Positions 9,840 to 20,766 are shown, numbered from the stretch's first letter. The stretch: 48,082 nucleotides of DNA from Pseudoruegeria sp. SK021 (GCF_002119405.1 NZ_MTBG01000025.1:1-48082); one strand, 5' to 3'. Translations and numbers: made by a program. The notes: generated by a model not told the origin, from the sequence alone.

Positions 9840-9882
9840 CGATTCGGGGGCGTGACGTCATGGTCCGAGCAGGTGAGACGGG

Positions 9883-10383
9883 TCAGGCGATGCGGCTGAG
9901 CCGATCTTCCAGCACTTCGAACGGCACGCCGGGTTCTTCCTTGGCGGCGCGGATCACTAGCGATGTCTTGACGCTGGCGACGTTGTCGGCGGCGGTCAGA
10001 TGGCCGGTCAGAAAGCTTTGGAAGCTGCTTAAGTCGGGGGCCACACATTTCAGGATAAAATCGACCTCGCCGTTCAGCATGTGGCATTCGCGGACCAGCG
10101 GCCAGCCCCGGCACAGGTCTTCAAACCGCGCAAGATCCGCCTCGGCCTGACTTTGTAGACCGACCATGACAAAGACCCGCACCTCGAAGCCAAGTTCGCG
10201 GCTGTCGACCTGCGCGTGGTAGCCGCGAATAAACCCGGCTTCTTCCAAGGTCCGCATCCGCCGCAAACAAGGCGGCGCCGAAATGCCGACCCGCTTGGCG
10301 AGTTCGACATTTGTCATCCGTCCGTCGGCCTGAAGCTCTGCCAAGATTTTACGATCAATGGGATCAAGTTTCGTCCCGGCCAT
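9883..10383 (-). CDS. Lrp/AsnC family transcriptional regulator
   Basis: A 166-residue DNA-binding regulator responding to an amino acid. An N-terminal winged helix-turn-helix (about 5-65: LDPIDRKILAELQADGRMT, then VGISAPPCLRRMRTLEEAG) is joined to a C-terminal RAM/Lrp ligand domain. The upstream in-frame TTG was rejected: the ATG at 10383 has GGAGG six bases before it, and the protein then begins MAGTKLDPIDRK as usual. The gene is divergent from trxB; two dyads in the shared 197-bp spacer are candidate autoregulatory sites. The regulated pathway cannot be told from the sequence. Confidence 0.92.
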   Translation of the reverse strand: MAGTKLDPIDRKILAELQADGRMTNVELAKRVGISAPPCLRRMRTLEEAGFIRGYHAQVDSRELGFEVRVFVMVGLQSQAEADLARFEDLCRGWPLVRECHMLNGEVDFILKCVAPDLSSFQSFLTGHLTAADNVASVKTSLVIRAAKEEPGVPFEVLEDRLSRIA

Positions 10384-10403
10384 AGCCACCTCCGTCAATA
10401 TGG

Positions 10404-10447
10404 AGAATCCTATTCTGTCCCGAACCTGCGCGCAATAATATTTCGCG
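10404..10447. promoter_or_regulatory. two dyads in the lrp-trxB spacer, candidate Lrp/AsnC operators
   Basis: AGAAT-CCT-ATTCT (10404-10416) is a perfect 5-bp dyad. A second, 19-base dyad at 10429-10447 (CGCGCAATA-A-TATTTCGCG) pairs at 8 of 9 positions. Their centres are 28 bp apart and lie 27 and 55 bp upstream of the regulator's ATG. AT-rich dyads of this size are typical of Lrp-family sites. Confidence 0.4.
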
Positions 10448-10457
10448 GATTGCGTGA

Positions 10458-11525
<1,068 letters not shown>

Positions 11526-11543
11526 ACAGAACGGGAGTATTGG

Positions 11544-11900
11544 ATGCCGCATCGGGAGGAGGACGGCGCGGGTGGCAAAACGGTCGCCACCGCACGCCCG
11601 GCGCAAGTCGGGATTGTCTGGCTTGTCTGCTGTTGCCTCGCCGGTGCGGCCCATGCGGCATCATTGGCCCCCAGCGGGTCGATGTGTGCATTCGGATGTG
11701 TCTCCGAAGGGCTGAACCCAACGGATGGCGGTGCCGACGTCCGCACCTTCGCCGATCCGAAGATCTTTTCTGATCAAGATTTTATTGGGGATTATCGGGT
11801 GACGCCTGAGATTTTTCCAGAATTTAAGACATCACCGGCATTGCCGTTCGCACCCGTGGGCACGCCCGGGACCGTTATCGATCCGTCCCCGGGCAAGTGA
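11544..11900 (+). CDS. small secreted protein of unknown function
   Basis: A 118-residue protein with no recognised domain. Residues about 22-42 form a hydrophobic signal segment (VGIVWLVCCCLAGAAHA) with a cleavage-like AHA-A end; the n-region before it is unusually long. After cleavage the mature part holds a close cysteine pair (CAFGC) and is rich in Pro, Asp and Phe, with no repeats. A CGGGAG ribosome-binding site precedes the ATG. It lies 18 bases behind trxB and may be co-transcribed. It ends in a hairpin shared with the convergent DUF1150 gene (9-bp stem, 11896-11904 with 11909-11917). Function unknown. Confidence 0.6.
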   Translation: MPHREEDGAGGKTVATARPAQVGIVWLVCCCLAGAAHAASLAPSGSMCAFGCVSEGLNPTDGGADVRTFADPKIFSDQDFIGDYRVTPEIFPEFKTSPALPFAPVGTPGTVIDPSPGK

Positions 11901-11912
11901 GCGCGACTGCGC

Positions 11913-12143
11913 TTACTGAATGTGAACCGGCGTCAGGTGATTTTCCCGTGCCAGCGCAAAGGCCAACCGACGGTTGGCCACCAGTGCCAGACGTTCTCCA
12001 TCCGCATCGTGGACGGCGAATAGCTGTGTGACGCCATCGACCTGCTCTTGAATTTCTTGCGGCAGGTCACTTGTGGCGACGGGGCGGATATAGACGATCG
12101 GGTGTGATTGATCCGCTTTGGCAACGGTCTGAGGGGTGATCAT
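11913..12143 (-). CDS. DUF1150 family protein
   Basis: A 76-residue protein matching the small alphaproteobacterial DUF1150 family: IVYIRPVATSDLP near the start and LALVANRRLAFALAREN near the end. It has no catalytic motif or membrane segment. The ATG overlaps the hsp20 stop by ATGA, so it is the second gene of a heat-shock operon; this coupling to an Hsp20 is characteristic of the family. Its biochemical role is unknown, but the context suggests a partner or regulator of the small heat-shock protein. Confidence 0.88.
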   Translation of the reverse strand: MITPQTVAKADQSHPIVYIRPVATSDLPQEIQEQVDGVTQLFAVHDADGERLALVANRRLAFALARENHLTPVHIQ

Positions 12144-12562
12144 GACTCGGTCTCCTTTGAAATCTCGATACGGCGCACAACGGTTTCCGGGGCAGAGCGG
12201 CGCAGATCAATGTGTAACAACCCATGATCCATGGACGCGCCCGTCACCTCGACGGAATCGGCCAGAACGAAGCTGCGCTGGAATTGCCGGGCAGCAATAC
12301 CACGATGCAGGAAAACCCGTTCGGTCCCGTCATCATGTTGCCGGCCGCGCACGACCAATTGGCGATCTTCGACTGTAATCCCGAGATCATCGTCCCGAAA
12401 CCCGGCCACGGCCAAGGTAATTCGGTACGAATCCGTCGATGTCTGTTCGATATTGTAGGGCGGATAGCCTTCGTTGCCAGTTTTTGCGGTATGCTCGACC
12501 AAGCGTTCGAGCTGCTCAAACCCAAGCAGGAAGGGGTGGGTCCCCAAGGTAAGTTTCGTCAT
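12140..12562 (-). CDS. Hsp20/IbpA-type small heat-shock protein
   Basis: A 140-residue ATP-independent holdase chaperone that binds unfolding proteins. The alpha-crystallin domain covers about 35-130 (PPYNIEQTSTDSYRITLAVAGF, read through to FVLADSVEVTGASMDHGLLHIDL, split here as separate stretches); the GLLHIDL strand is the conserved G-x-L-x-I element. The ATG at 12562 was chosen because the protein then begins MTKLTLGTHPFLLGFEQLER-like, the IbpA pattern, with AAGGA upstream; the longer open frame covers the promoter. An RpoH-type promoter lies about 60 bases upstream. DUF1150 follows in overlap. Confidence 0.93.
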   Translation of the reverse strand: MTKLTLGTHPFLLGFEQLERLVEHTAKTGNEGYPPYNIEQTSTDSYRITLAVAGFRDDDLGITVEDRQLVVRGRQHDDGTERVFLHRGIAARQFQRSFVLADSVEVTGASMDHGLLHIDLRRSAPETVVRRIEISKETES

Positions 12563-12624
12563 GGACACGTCCTTGAACAAGCGACTGTGCGATCTGGCCC
12601 CGGATTCGGCGACCTTCTCCATCA

Positions 12625-12653
12625 ATATGGGGAGTGGCGGCACTGCTTGCAAG
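12625..12653 (-). promoter_or_regulatory. RpoH (heat-shock sigma factor) promoter of hsp20-DUF1150
   Basis: On the minus strand CTTGCAA (12653-12647), a 14-base spacer, and CCCCATAT (12632-12625) closely match the heat-shock consensus CTTGAA-N14-CCCCATNT. It sits 62 bases upstream of the hsp20 ATG. Confidence 0.75.
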
Positions 12654-12875
12654 CCGAAGGCCTGTGGCGCAACAGGCCGTACCCTGACGCCCGGTGCGCA
12701 GAAACAATTCCGTCGCGCGCCGATCTGTGGTTGAACAGGGGGTAGGCCAAAGTGCGGCCGTGTTCCGTTCGATTCGCCGTTGAAGGAGACCGATGACGTT
12801 TTTTCCTCTGATCCCACCCGGTCTTTGGCCCCATGTCAGACCTCGCCGCGCTCCGCTTGCAACCGGGGTGGCGCG

Positions 12876-13094
12876 ATGAACGCCTATGGTGAAATGAGCC
12901 ATGATGATGTGCAACTGGTGAAGCTGGATGTGTTGCGCCGCGAACATCGCGATCTGGACGAAGCCATCCATGCGCTGGAACTGTCGTCGCGGGGCGATCA
13001 CCTGACTCTGCGCCGCCTGAAAAAGCAAAAGCTGCATATCAAGGACCGCATTCGCCAGATCGAAGATGATCTGTTGCCCGATATTATTGCCTGA
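12876..13094 (+). CDS. YdcH/DUF465 family small protein
   Basis: A 72-residue charged helical protein, begins MNAYGEMSHDDVQLV. It matches the DUF465 (YdcH) family: a helical hairpin with LRREHRDLDEAIHALE and RRLKKQKLHIKDRIRQIEDD. No catalytic residues. The ATG at 12876 was preferred over upstream codons that would add non-family residues; an ATG at 12894 (MSHDDVQL) is the alternative. It lies upstream of the pur genes with a 150-bp gap. Function unknown. Confidence 0.85.
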   Translation: MNAYGEMSHDDVQLVKLDVLRREHRDLDEAIHALELSSRGDHLTLRRLKKQKLHIKDRIRQIEDDLLPDIIA

Positions 13095-13244
13095 TCTGGC
13101 AGAGGGCGCGGGCTTGGCCGCAGCAAAGGGCGTGGCGCACAAGGATTGAATTGCAGCCCGGCGTCGAGCCGGTATAGTCCATGCCTTCACCCGGCGGCGG
13201 ACCCGGCGGGCCAAGCGGCGAGTTACGGCAGGCAAGGAACGGCA

Positions 13245-13733
13245 ATGGCGAAGATTGAGGTCGGGATCATCATGGGCAGTCAGTCGGACTGGCCCACCAT
13301 GAAACTGGGTGCGCAGATACTGGACGCATTGGGGGTGCCTTATGAGACCCGCATCGTGTCGGCCCATCGGACACCGGACCGGCTGTGGGACTATGGCCGC
13401 ACGGCCGTTGAGCGCGGGCTGAAATGTATCATCGCGGGCGCAGGCGGTGCGGCGCATCTGCCGGGCATGATGGCGTCAAAAACCCGGGTGCCGGTGATCG
13501 GGGTTCCGATCCAGACCAAGGCGCTTGGCGGTGTCGATTCGTTGTATTCCATTGTGCAGATGCCCCGGGGCTTTCCGGTGGCGACCATGGCAATCGGTGC
13601 GGCCGGTGCGGCCAATGCCGGGCTGATGGCCGCGGCGATTCTGGCGGGGCATGACCCGGCGCTGGGACAACGTCTGGACCAATGGCGCGCCGATCTGGCG
13701 GCCTCAATTCCGGAGGTGCCGGTCGATGACTGA
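13245..13733 (+). CDS. purE: N5-carboxyaminoimidazole ribonucleotide mutase
   Basis: Cytoplasmic enzyme of purine synthesis that converts N5-CAIR, made by PurK, to CAIR. It has 162 residues. GSQSDW at 11-16 and the catalytic histidine H41 in SAHRTP are class I PurE hallmarks, with the glycine-rich [12 protein letters not shown] loop. The ATG at 13245 follows AAGGAAC. The purK start lies eight bases inside its end, so the two are coupled. Confidence 0.97.
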   Translation: MAKIEVGIIMGSQSDWPTMKLGAQILDALGVPYETRIVSAHRTPDRLWDYGRTAVERGLKCIIAGAGGAAHLPGMMASKTRVPVIGVPIQTKALGGVDSLYSIVQMPRGFPVATMAIGAAGAANAGLMAAAILAGHDPALGQRLDQWRADLAASIPEVPVDD

Positions 13734-14811
13734 CATTTCCAGCCAAGCTCTGACTCCCGGAAGCACCATTGGCATCCTTGGCGGCGGTCAATTGGGCCGG
13801 ATGCTGGCCCTTGCTGCGGCACGTCTGGGGCTGCGCAGCCATATCTATGATCCGGTCTCGGGCGGTCCTGCGGAACAGGTCTGCGATCGGATCACGGTCG
13901 CCGGGTGGGACGATGCGGCCGCGCTGGCCAGTTTCGCCGCCGCGGTCGATGTAATCACCTATGAATTTGAGAATATTCCAACCGCTGCGCTGGATCTGCT
14001 CGAAGGGCAGCGGCCGATCCGTCCCGGCCGGCAGGCCTTGGCGGTGTCGCAGGACCGGCTGACCGAAAAAGCCTTCCTGCGCGATCTTGGGCTGACGACG
14101 GCGCCGTTCTACGACTGCCCCGATCTGGTGGCGCTGGAGGCGGCGCTGGATCAGACCGGCACCCCCGCGATCCTGAAAACCCGCCGCTTGGGATATGATG
14201 GCAAGGGCCAGGCCCGCATCGCGGGGCCTGAGCAAGCGGCAGACGCCTTCGCCGCCATGGCGGGCGCTGCGGCGATCCTTGAGGGGTTTGTTGCCTTTGA
14301 CCGCGAAGTGTCTGTCATTGGCGCGCGGGGATTGGATGGGGCGGTGGCCTGCTTCGATCCGGGCGAGAACCTGCATCAAGATGGCATTCTGCGCCGGACC
14401 ACCTTGCCCGCGCGGCTAAGTGGGACCCAGCGGACCGATGCCGTGTTGCTGACCGGCAAGATACTGAACGCGTTGGACTATGTCGGTGTGTTGGGGGTGG
14501 AATTGTTTGTCACGCCGACAGGGCTTGTGGTGAACGAGATCGCGCCCCGGGTGCATAATTCCGGTCACTGGACACAGACCGGCTGCACCATCTGCCAGTT
14601 TGAACAGCACATCCGCGCGGTGGCTGGCTGGCCTCTTGGGGACGGACAGCGCCATTCGGATGTCGAGATGCTGAACCTGATCGGCGATGAGGTGGACCAA
14701 GTGGCCGCGTACGCTGCGGACCCCACCGTGTCGATCCATCTTTACGGCAAGGTCGAGGCCCGTCCGGGCCGCAAGATGGGCCATGTGAACCGTCGGCTCG
14801 GACCGGCGTGA
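13726..14811 (+). CDS. purK: 5-(carboxyamino)imidazole ribonucleotide synthase
   Basis: ATP-grasp ligase that makes N5-CAIR from AIR, bicarbonate and ATP, the step before PurE. It has 361 residues: N-terminal nucleotide fold [13 protein letters not shown] (about 15-27), the ATP-grasp body with [14 protein letters not shown], and the C-terminal [14 protein letters not shown] that binds Mg-ATP and substrate. The ATG at 13726 overlaps purE by eight bases and has GGAGG nine bases upstream. The next gene starts on its stop codon. Confidence 0.97.
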   Translation: MTDISSQALTPGSTIGILGGGQLGRMLALAAARLGLRSHIYDPVSGGPAEQVCDRITVAGWDDAAALASFAAAVDVITYEFENIPTAALDLLEGQRPIRPGRQALAVSQDRLTEKAFLRDLGLTTAPFYDCPDLVALEAALDQTGTPAILKTRRLGYDGKGQARIAGPEQAADAFAAMAGAAAILEGFVAFDREVSVIGARGLDGAVACFDPGENLHQDGILRRTTLPARLSGTQRTDAVLLTGKILNALDYVGVLGVELFVTPTGLVVNEIAPRVHNSGHWTQTGCTICQFEQHIRAVAGWPLGDGQRHSDVEMLNLIGDEVDQVAAYAADPTVSIHLYGKVEARPGRKMGHVNRRLGPA

Positions 14812-15266
14812 TCGAGACGGGGCAGCAGCCCCGGCTGGCTGTCCGCGCCGTGTTGGTGCACGCGGGCAGGCTGTTGTTGGTCAACGCCTACCCGGGCGCA
14901 CAGAGCGATCTGTGGTGCGCGCCCGGGGGCGGGGTTGAGGCTGGCGCCTCGCTGGCCGACAATCTGGCCCGCGAGGTGTTTGAGGAAACCGGCCTGCGCA
15001 TCGCCGCGGGCGGGCTTTGCCACGTGGCGCAGTTCCACAATCCAGAGACCGGGTTTCATCAGGTGGAGCTGTATTTTCTGGCCCGCCTGCTGACCGGAGA
15101 TTTGGATCCCGACTGGGGCGATCCAGCCGGGATCGTCACACGCCGACAGTTCTTTACGGCGGCGGATCTGTCGGCAGTGCGGTTCAAGCCCGACATCCTG
15201 CCGACATTGGCGTTTGGCACGCCTCCATGCCTAGAGCCCGGACTGTTGGAGTATATGGCCCGTTAA
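14808..15266 (+). CDS. NUDIX hydrolase
   Basis: A 152-residue nucleoside-diphosphate-X hydrolase with unknown substrate. The Nudix box reads GGGVEAGASLADNLAREV then FEETGL: the metal-binding REVFEE core is intact, while the glutamate usually found in the GES part is alanine. The likely start is GTG at 14808, overlapping the purK TGA by four bases (GTGA), which makes it the third gene of purE-purK-nudix. Coupling to purine synthesis hints at a nucleotide clean-up role, but this is inference. Confidence 0.85.
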   Translation: MIETGQQPRLAVRAVLVHAGRLLLVNAYPGAQSDLWCAPGGGVEAGASLADNLAREVFEETGLRIAAGGLCHVAQFHNPETGFHQVELYFLARLLTGDLDPDWGDPAGIVTRRQFFTAADLSAVRFKPDILPTLAFGTPPCLEPGLLEYMAR

Positions 15267-15287
15267 GCCCGCCGGAGTTTGATGGGG

Positions 15288-15773
15288 TCAGACGTCGCTG
15301 AACGGCTGCGGATAGGACAGGCTGGCACTGGTCATCGCAACCTTTGGCGATAACGGATAAAAGCCGGTATATTCCTGCGGATAGGGGCTTGAGAGTTTGG
15401 CCGGTCCGTTAAAGACAAAGCCCATTTTCCCATAGTAGCCGGGACTGCCAACCACGACCACGGCGTCAAATTTGGATCGCCGCGCCTCGTCCAAGGCATA
15501 ACGGACCAGACTGCGGCCAACGCCAATGCCCTGACTTTCGGGGCGGACACTGATCGGGGCAAGCGCAACCCAGTTTTCGGGGCTGTCGAACCGCGACATG
15601 GCCAGATGTCCGACCATACCTTCATCGTCTTCCGCGACCAGTTCAATCGCCATCGCCCCGGTTGTGCGCAACGCCGTGATCAGCCGCGATTCGTTGGGCT
15701 GACCGAATGCGTTGACCACCAGAACGGAGATGTTGGTAAAATCGTCATTTGTGACCCTGCGAATTCTTAGCAA
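15288..15773 (-). CDS. GNAT family N-acetyltransferase
   Basis: A 161-residue acetyl-CoA-dependent acyltransferase of the YhbS-like group. The acetyl-CoA pyrophosphate loop is RPESQGIGVGRSLV, preceded by the beta-4 strand ALAPISV, and the C-terminal VVVGSPGYYGKMGF is typical of the subgroup. The start is a TTG with AGGAG nine bases upstream. The end is convergent with the Nudix gene. A dyad CGCTTT-TCT-AAAGCG lies 48-62 bases upstream of the start. The acceptor substrate is unknown. Confidence 0.85.
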   Translation of the reverse strand: MLRIRRVTNDDFTNISVLVVNAFGQPNESRLITALRTTGAMAIELVAEDDEGMVGHLAMSRFDSPENWVALAPISVRPESQGIGVGRSLVRYALDEARRSKFDAVVVVGSPGYYGKMGFVFNGPAKLSSPYPQEYTGFYPLSPKVAMTSASLSYPQPFSDV

Positions 15774-16009
15774 GCTTAGAATCTCCTGACAAACTTCGAC
15801 GTGACTGGCAGAAACTGTAACGCTTTTCTAAAGCGGGTGCATCGGCTGATTGTGTAAATAGCAGTTTGCCCCGGCAGGAATTGATGTCCATTGTTGCAAT
15901 CTCACCCGCGCGCCGGGGGCATTTGGCGTGACGTTGCGTCGGGCTCGGGCGCGCACAAAGCTGCCGCCGTGGCGCGATGTCAGATGGCAGGCCGGTTGCG
16001 CGGGTGACC

Positions 16010-16044
16010 AAAAAAAGGGGGCCGCTCCCGAAAGAGCAGCCCCC
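16010..16044 (-). terminator. rho-independent terminator of groES-groEL
   Basis: A 10-bp stem with one mismatch (16017-16027 with 16034-16044, 6-base loop) runs, on the minus strand, into seven T (A tract 16010-16016). It lies 33 bases past the groEL stop. Confidence 0.9.
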
Positions 16045-16076
16045 CAATTTTCTGCGAACAGTGCAGCGGTGATGAA

Positions 16077-17735
<1,659 letters not shown>

Positions 17736-17782
17736 TTACTCCAGAATTTTGATGTCGGAAAGGATGAGTCGCGGGCAGCCGA

Positions 17783-18097
17783 TTAAGCGGCTGCGGCCTG
17801 CGCGTCGTCATCAAGGATGATGCCGAGGATATCGCTTTCCTTCATGATCAACAGCTCTTCGCCGTCGACGGTGACTTCGGTGCCGGACCATTTGCCAAAC
17901 AGCACTTTGTCGCCGACATTGACGGCCATCTCGATCAGTTCGCCGCTGTCTTTGCGAGCGCCTTCACCGCAAGCGATGATGATCGCCTGAGCGGGCTTCT
18001 CTTTTGCGCTTTCGGGGATGATCAGTCCGCCTTTGGTCTTCTCGTCGGATTCGATACGACGAACCAGCACGCGGTCGTGAAGCGGTTTGAATGCCAT
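17783..18097 (-). CDS. groES: co-chaperonin GroES
   Basis: A 104-residue lid protein of the chaperonin; slightly longer than the usual 95-97 because of an alanine-rich end (DDDAQAAAA). Starts [25 protein letters not shown], with the mobile loop [16 protein letters not shown] and the [15 protein letters not shown] end. It is the first gene of groES-groEL, behind a sigma-70 promoter and CIRCE. Confidence 0.98.
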   Translation of the reverse strand: MAFKPLHDRVLVRRIESDEKTKGGLIIPESAKEKPAQAIIIACGEGARKDSGELIEMAVNVGDKVLFGKWSGTEVTVDGEELLIMKESDILGIILDDDAQAAAA

Positions 18098-18131
18098 CTC
18101 TGAGGCTCCTTAGCTCAGTGTTTCTCTGTCG

Positions 18132-18158
18132 TTATCACTCAACATGGTCGAGTGCTAA
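18132..18158 (-). promoter_or_regulatory. CIRCE operator (HrcA site) of groES-groEL
   Basis: TTATCACTC (18132-18140), nine bases, GAGTGCTAA (18150-18158): one mismatch from the CIRCE consensus TTAGCACTC-N9-GAGTGCTAA. It sits at the predicted transcription start, 35 bases before groES, so HrcA binding would block initiation. Confidence 0.95.
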
Positions 18159-18166
18159 CGATCCTC

Positions 18167-18194
18167 AGATAGTCACCGTCCGAACACCTGTCAA
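18167..18194 (-). promoter_or_regulatory. predicted sigma-70 promoter of groES-groEL
   Basis: On the minus strand TTGACA (18194-18189), a 16-bp spacer and CTATCT (18172-18167). The start point would fall near 18160, at the edge of CIRCE. Confidence 0.65.
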
Positions 18195-18222
18195 CGGGCA
18201 ATGCCTGTAAAATCTGCGCCAC

Positions 18223-19272
18223 TCAGCGCTGGAGGTTGGCCAGAAAGCGGTCGGCATCAGCCGAGGTTGCGGACCAGTCGCAAACCAATCGCGCCATCAG
18301 CGGTTCGGCGGGGTCATCGCCGGTCAGCGAGCCGGACCACAGGCTATAGGCCGCGCCCGCGTCAAACAGCCGTTGATGCAGGGCGCGGGGCCAGCGGGCG
18401 AAGATCATATTGGCCTCGATCGGAAAACAAATCTCGGCTTGGCCCGACGCAATCAACCCGTTCAGCAGGTAATCGCATGCCGCATTGGCCTTGGTGGCAA
18501 GGTCGTGCCAAAGGTCGCCCTCAAGATAGGCGTCCATCTGTGCAGCCAGATAGCGGTGTTTGGAAAACAGATGCGCGGCGCGTTTGCGGCGCAGTTCAAA
18601 CTCCCATGCCCGGGCCGGATCGAACAGGATCACCGCCTCGACCCCCAGAAGGCCGTTTTTCGTGCCGCCAAAACACAGCACATCAACGCCGGCCTTCCAG
18701 CTTAGTTCGGCTGGCGAACAGCCCAAACGCACCAAGGCATTGGCAAATCTGGCGCCGTCCATATGCACGGGCAAATTGTGGGCCCGGGCAACAGCGCTAA
18801 GGGCCGTTACCTCATCGACCGTGTAAATGGTCCCGGCTTCGGTCGCTTGGGTCAATGAGACCGGGCCGCGTTGAACCCCGTGCACGCCGCGATTTTCTTC
18901 GCCCGCAATGGCTGTGGTCAAGGCCTCGGGCGTCATCTTTCCGTCTGGCGCGTCAATCAAGGTCAGTTTCGCGCCGCCGGTAAAAAACTCGGGGGCGCCG
19001 CATTCATCGACGTTGATATGGGCCATCGCCGTGCAGAACACCGTCTCCCACGGGTTGGACAGACAGGCCAGCGCCAGCGCATTTGCCGCTGTGCCAGTGG
19101 GCACCAGATAGACGGCTGCGTCGGGAGCCTCGAACAGGGTGCGAATCCGGTCTTGCACTTGCGCGGTTAACGCATCCTCGCCGTAAGAGGCGGCATGGCC
19201 AGTGTTGGCGCGCAGCAGCGCTTCCAGCGCGGCCGGGTGGGCCGGGCCGGTATTGTCAGAGCCAAAAAACAC
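18223..19272 (-). CDS. ltaE: low-specificity threonine aldolase
   Basis: PLP enzyme of the aspartate-aminotransferase fold that splits threonine or allo-threonine to glycine and acetaldehyde. It has 349 residues. The PLP lysine is K205 in FGGTKNG; other landmarks are FGSDNTGPAHP at the start, YLVPTGTAANALAL (55-68) and HMDGARFANAL (170-180). The start is GTG, sharing one base with the ycgN TAG stop (TAGTG), with GAGGA upstream. It is the last gene of the long minus-strand run ending here; stereospecificity (L, allo or low) cannot be told by eye. Confidence 0.88.
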   Translation of the reverse strand: MFFGSDNTGPAHPAALEALLRANTGHAASYGEDALTAQVQDRIRTLFEAPDAAVYLVPTGTAANALALACLSNPWETVFCTAMAHINVDECGAPEFFTGGAKLTLIDAPDGKMTPEALTTAIAGEENRGVHGVQRGPVSLTQATEAGTIYTVDEVTALSAVARAHNLPVHMDGARFANALVRLGCSPAELSWKAGVDVLCFGGTKNGLLGVEAVILFDPARAWEFELRRKRAAHLFSKHRYLAAQMDAYLEGDLWHDLATKANAACDYLLNGLIASGQAEICFPIEANMIFARWPRALHQRLFDAGAAYSLWSGSLTGDDPAEPLMARLVCDWSATSADADRFLANLQR

Positions 19273-19742
19273 TAGAGATCCTCGATAATGTGGTCTTCCC
19301 AGTCGTCTTCATCGACCTCGTATTCCGGGATGGTCCAACCTTGGACCGATTCGTCGGCGTCATGCACGCTTTGGGCCGTGCCTGAGATTAGCGGGTGCCA
19401 GTCAAACAAGGGCGCGCCTTCGTGCAGCAAGCGGTAGGCGCAGGTGCGTGGCAGCCAATAGGCAATGCTGGGCAGGGTTTTCGGCGTCAGAACCACACAT
19501 TCCGGAACGAACTGTTTGCGGGTCTCATAATGGGCGCAGCGGCAGGTTTGATCGTCCAGCAACCGGCAGGCAACGCGCGTGAACGCGACCTCGCCGGTAT
19601 CGGCATCCTCCAGCTTGTTGAGGCAGCATTTTCCGCAGCCATCGCAAAGCGCCTCCCATTCTCGGGGGGTCATGCTGGTCAGGGGCACGGAGTCCCAAAA
19701 GCGTGGGCGCAGGTGATCGCGGGGGATAACATCGTCGGACAT
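19272..19742 (-). CDS. YcgN family cysteine-cluster protein (UPF0260)
   Basis: A 156-residue protein with conserved cysteines C33, C36, C39, C40 (CDGCGKCC) and later CRLLDDQTCRCAHY, C81-region VPECVVL and TCAYRLL; this pattern defines the YcgN/YkgJ-like zinc or iron-sulfur cluster family. The C-terminus is strongly acidic. It begins 38 bp after ribF and overlaps ltaE by one base. Function is unknown; the cysteines suggest metal binding. Confidence 0.88.
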   Translation of the reverse strand: MSDDVIPRDHLRPRFWDSVPLTSMTPREWEALCDGCGKCCLNKLEDADTGEVAFTRVACRLLDDQTCRCAHYETRKQFVPECVVLTPKTLPSIAYWLPRTCAYRLLHEGAPLFDWHPLISGTAQSVHDADESVQGWTIPEYEVDEDDWEDHIIEDL

Positions 19743-19780
19743 TGACGGAACCTAAGACTTTTTCGGACGAAAGGAAGGGG

Positions 19781-20725
19781 TCACAGCTGTGCCAGAAGCT
19801 CACGGGCGCGGCGGCTGTCCTGATCCATCTGAACAATCAGGGCGTCGATGCCGTCAAACGTCATTTCCGGGCGCAGGTAGTCGACCAAGGCAACAGAGAG
19901 TTCGGCATCGTACAGATCGCCCGAGAAGTCGAACAGAAAGCTTTCTAGGTTGGCCGAGTTTTCGCCAAACATGGGCCGCACCCCCAATGAGGCCACGCCG
20001 TGATAGCGCCCAGCATGCGGGCCGGTCAGCACATCGACCTCAACCGCATAGACGCCCAGTTTCGGCAGGTGCAGCCCATCAAGGCCCATGTTTGCGGTGG
20101 GGTAACCCAAGGTGCGACCGCGCTTTTCACCGTGCAAGACCGGCCCGTCGATGCGATGCCAATGTCCGAGCATGGCCATGGCGTCGCGCGGGCGACCGTC
20201 GCTTAGCGCGGCGCGGATTCGGGTTGACGAGACCGGCCTGTTCCCGTCGCGAAACGTCAGAAGGTCGGCGACAGTCACCCCGAAGCCCAACTCTTCGCCA
20301 AAACGCACCAGATCCGCGGCCGTACCGGCGCGCCCTTTGCCAAAGCAGAAGTCCGAACCAATCACGACATGGCGCAGGCCAAGACCATGGGCGAGGACCT
20401 TTTCGGCGAACTCCCGTGGCGTCAATTCGGCAAGGGCCGCGTTGAACGGCACCTGATACACCCGGTCCACCCCTAACTTTTCCAGCCGGTGCGCTTTGGT
20501 TGCCGCATTCATTAGGCGGAAGGCCGGGGCGGTCGGTGCAAAATATTGGCGGGGGTGAGGTTCGAATGTGACGACGCCCAACGGACAGGCCAGTTGCTGT
20601 GCCGTATCGCGCGCCAAGTCGATGACCGCTTGGTGGCCCCGGTGAACACCGTCGAAATTGCCAATCGCGGCGCTTGCACCGCGATCAATGTCATCGAGAT
20701 CTGTAATGGTTTGGACCAAGCGCAT
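19781..20725 (-). CDS. ribF: bifunctional riboflavin kinase / FAD synthetase
   Basis: Makes FMN from riboflavin and then FAD. It has 314 residues. The N-terminal adenylyltransferase has GNFDGVHRGH (22-31); the C-terminal flavokinase has GRTLGYPTANMGL. A GTG at 20770 overlapping the maoC stop (GTGA) would add 15 residues, but family members start as MRLVQ...; neither site has a clear ribosome-binding sequence, so the ATG at 20725 is preferred and translation may depend on coupling. Upstream neighbour is maoC, downstream ycgN. Confidence 0.94.
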   Translation of the reverse strand: MRLVQTITDLDDIDRGASAAIGNFDGVHRGHQAVIDLARDTAQQLACPLGVVTFEPHPRQYFAPTAPAFRLMNAATKAHRLEKLGVDRVYQVPFNAALAELTPREFAEKVLAHGLGLRHVVIGSDFCFGKGRAGTAADLVRFGEELGFGVTVADLLTFRDGNRPVSSTRIRAALSDGRPRDAMAMLGHWHRIDGPVLHGEKRGRTLGYPTANMGLDGLHLPKLGVYAVEVDVLTGPHAGRYHGVASLGVRPMFGENSANLESFLFDFSGDLYDAELSVALVDYLRPEMTFDGIDALIVQMDQDSRRARELLAQL

Positions 20726-20766
20726 CCCGGTTGGGTATCGCCGCCGCAAGCCGGACGCAAGTCCGG

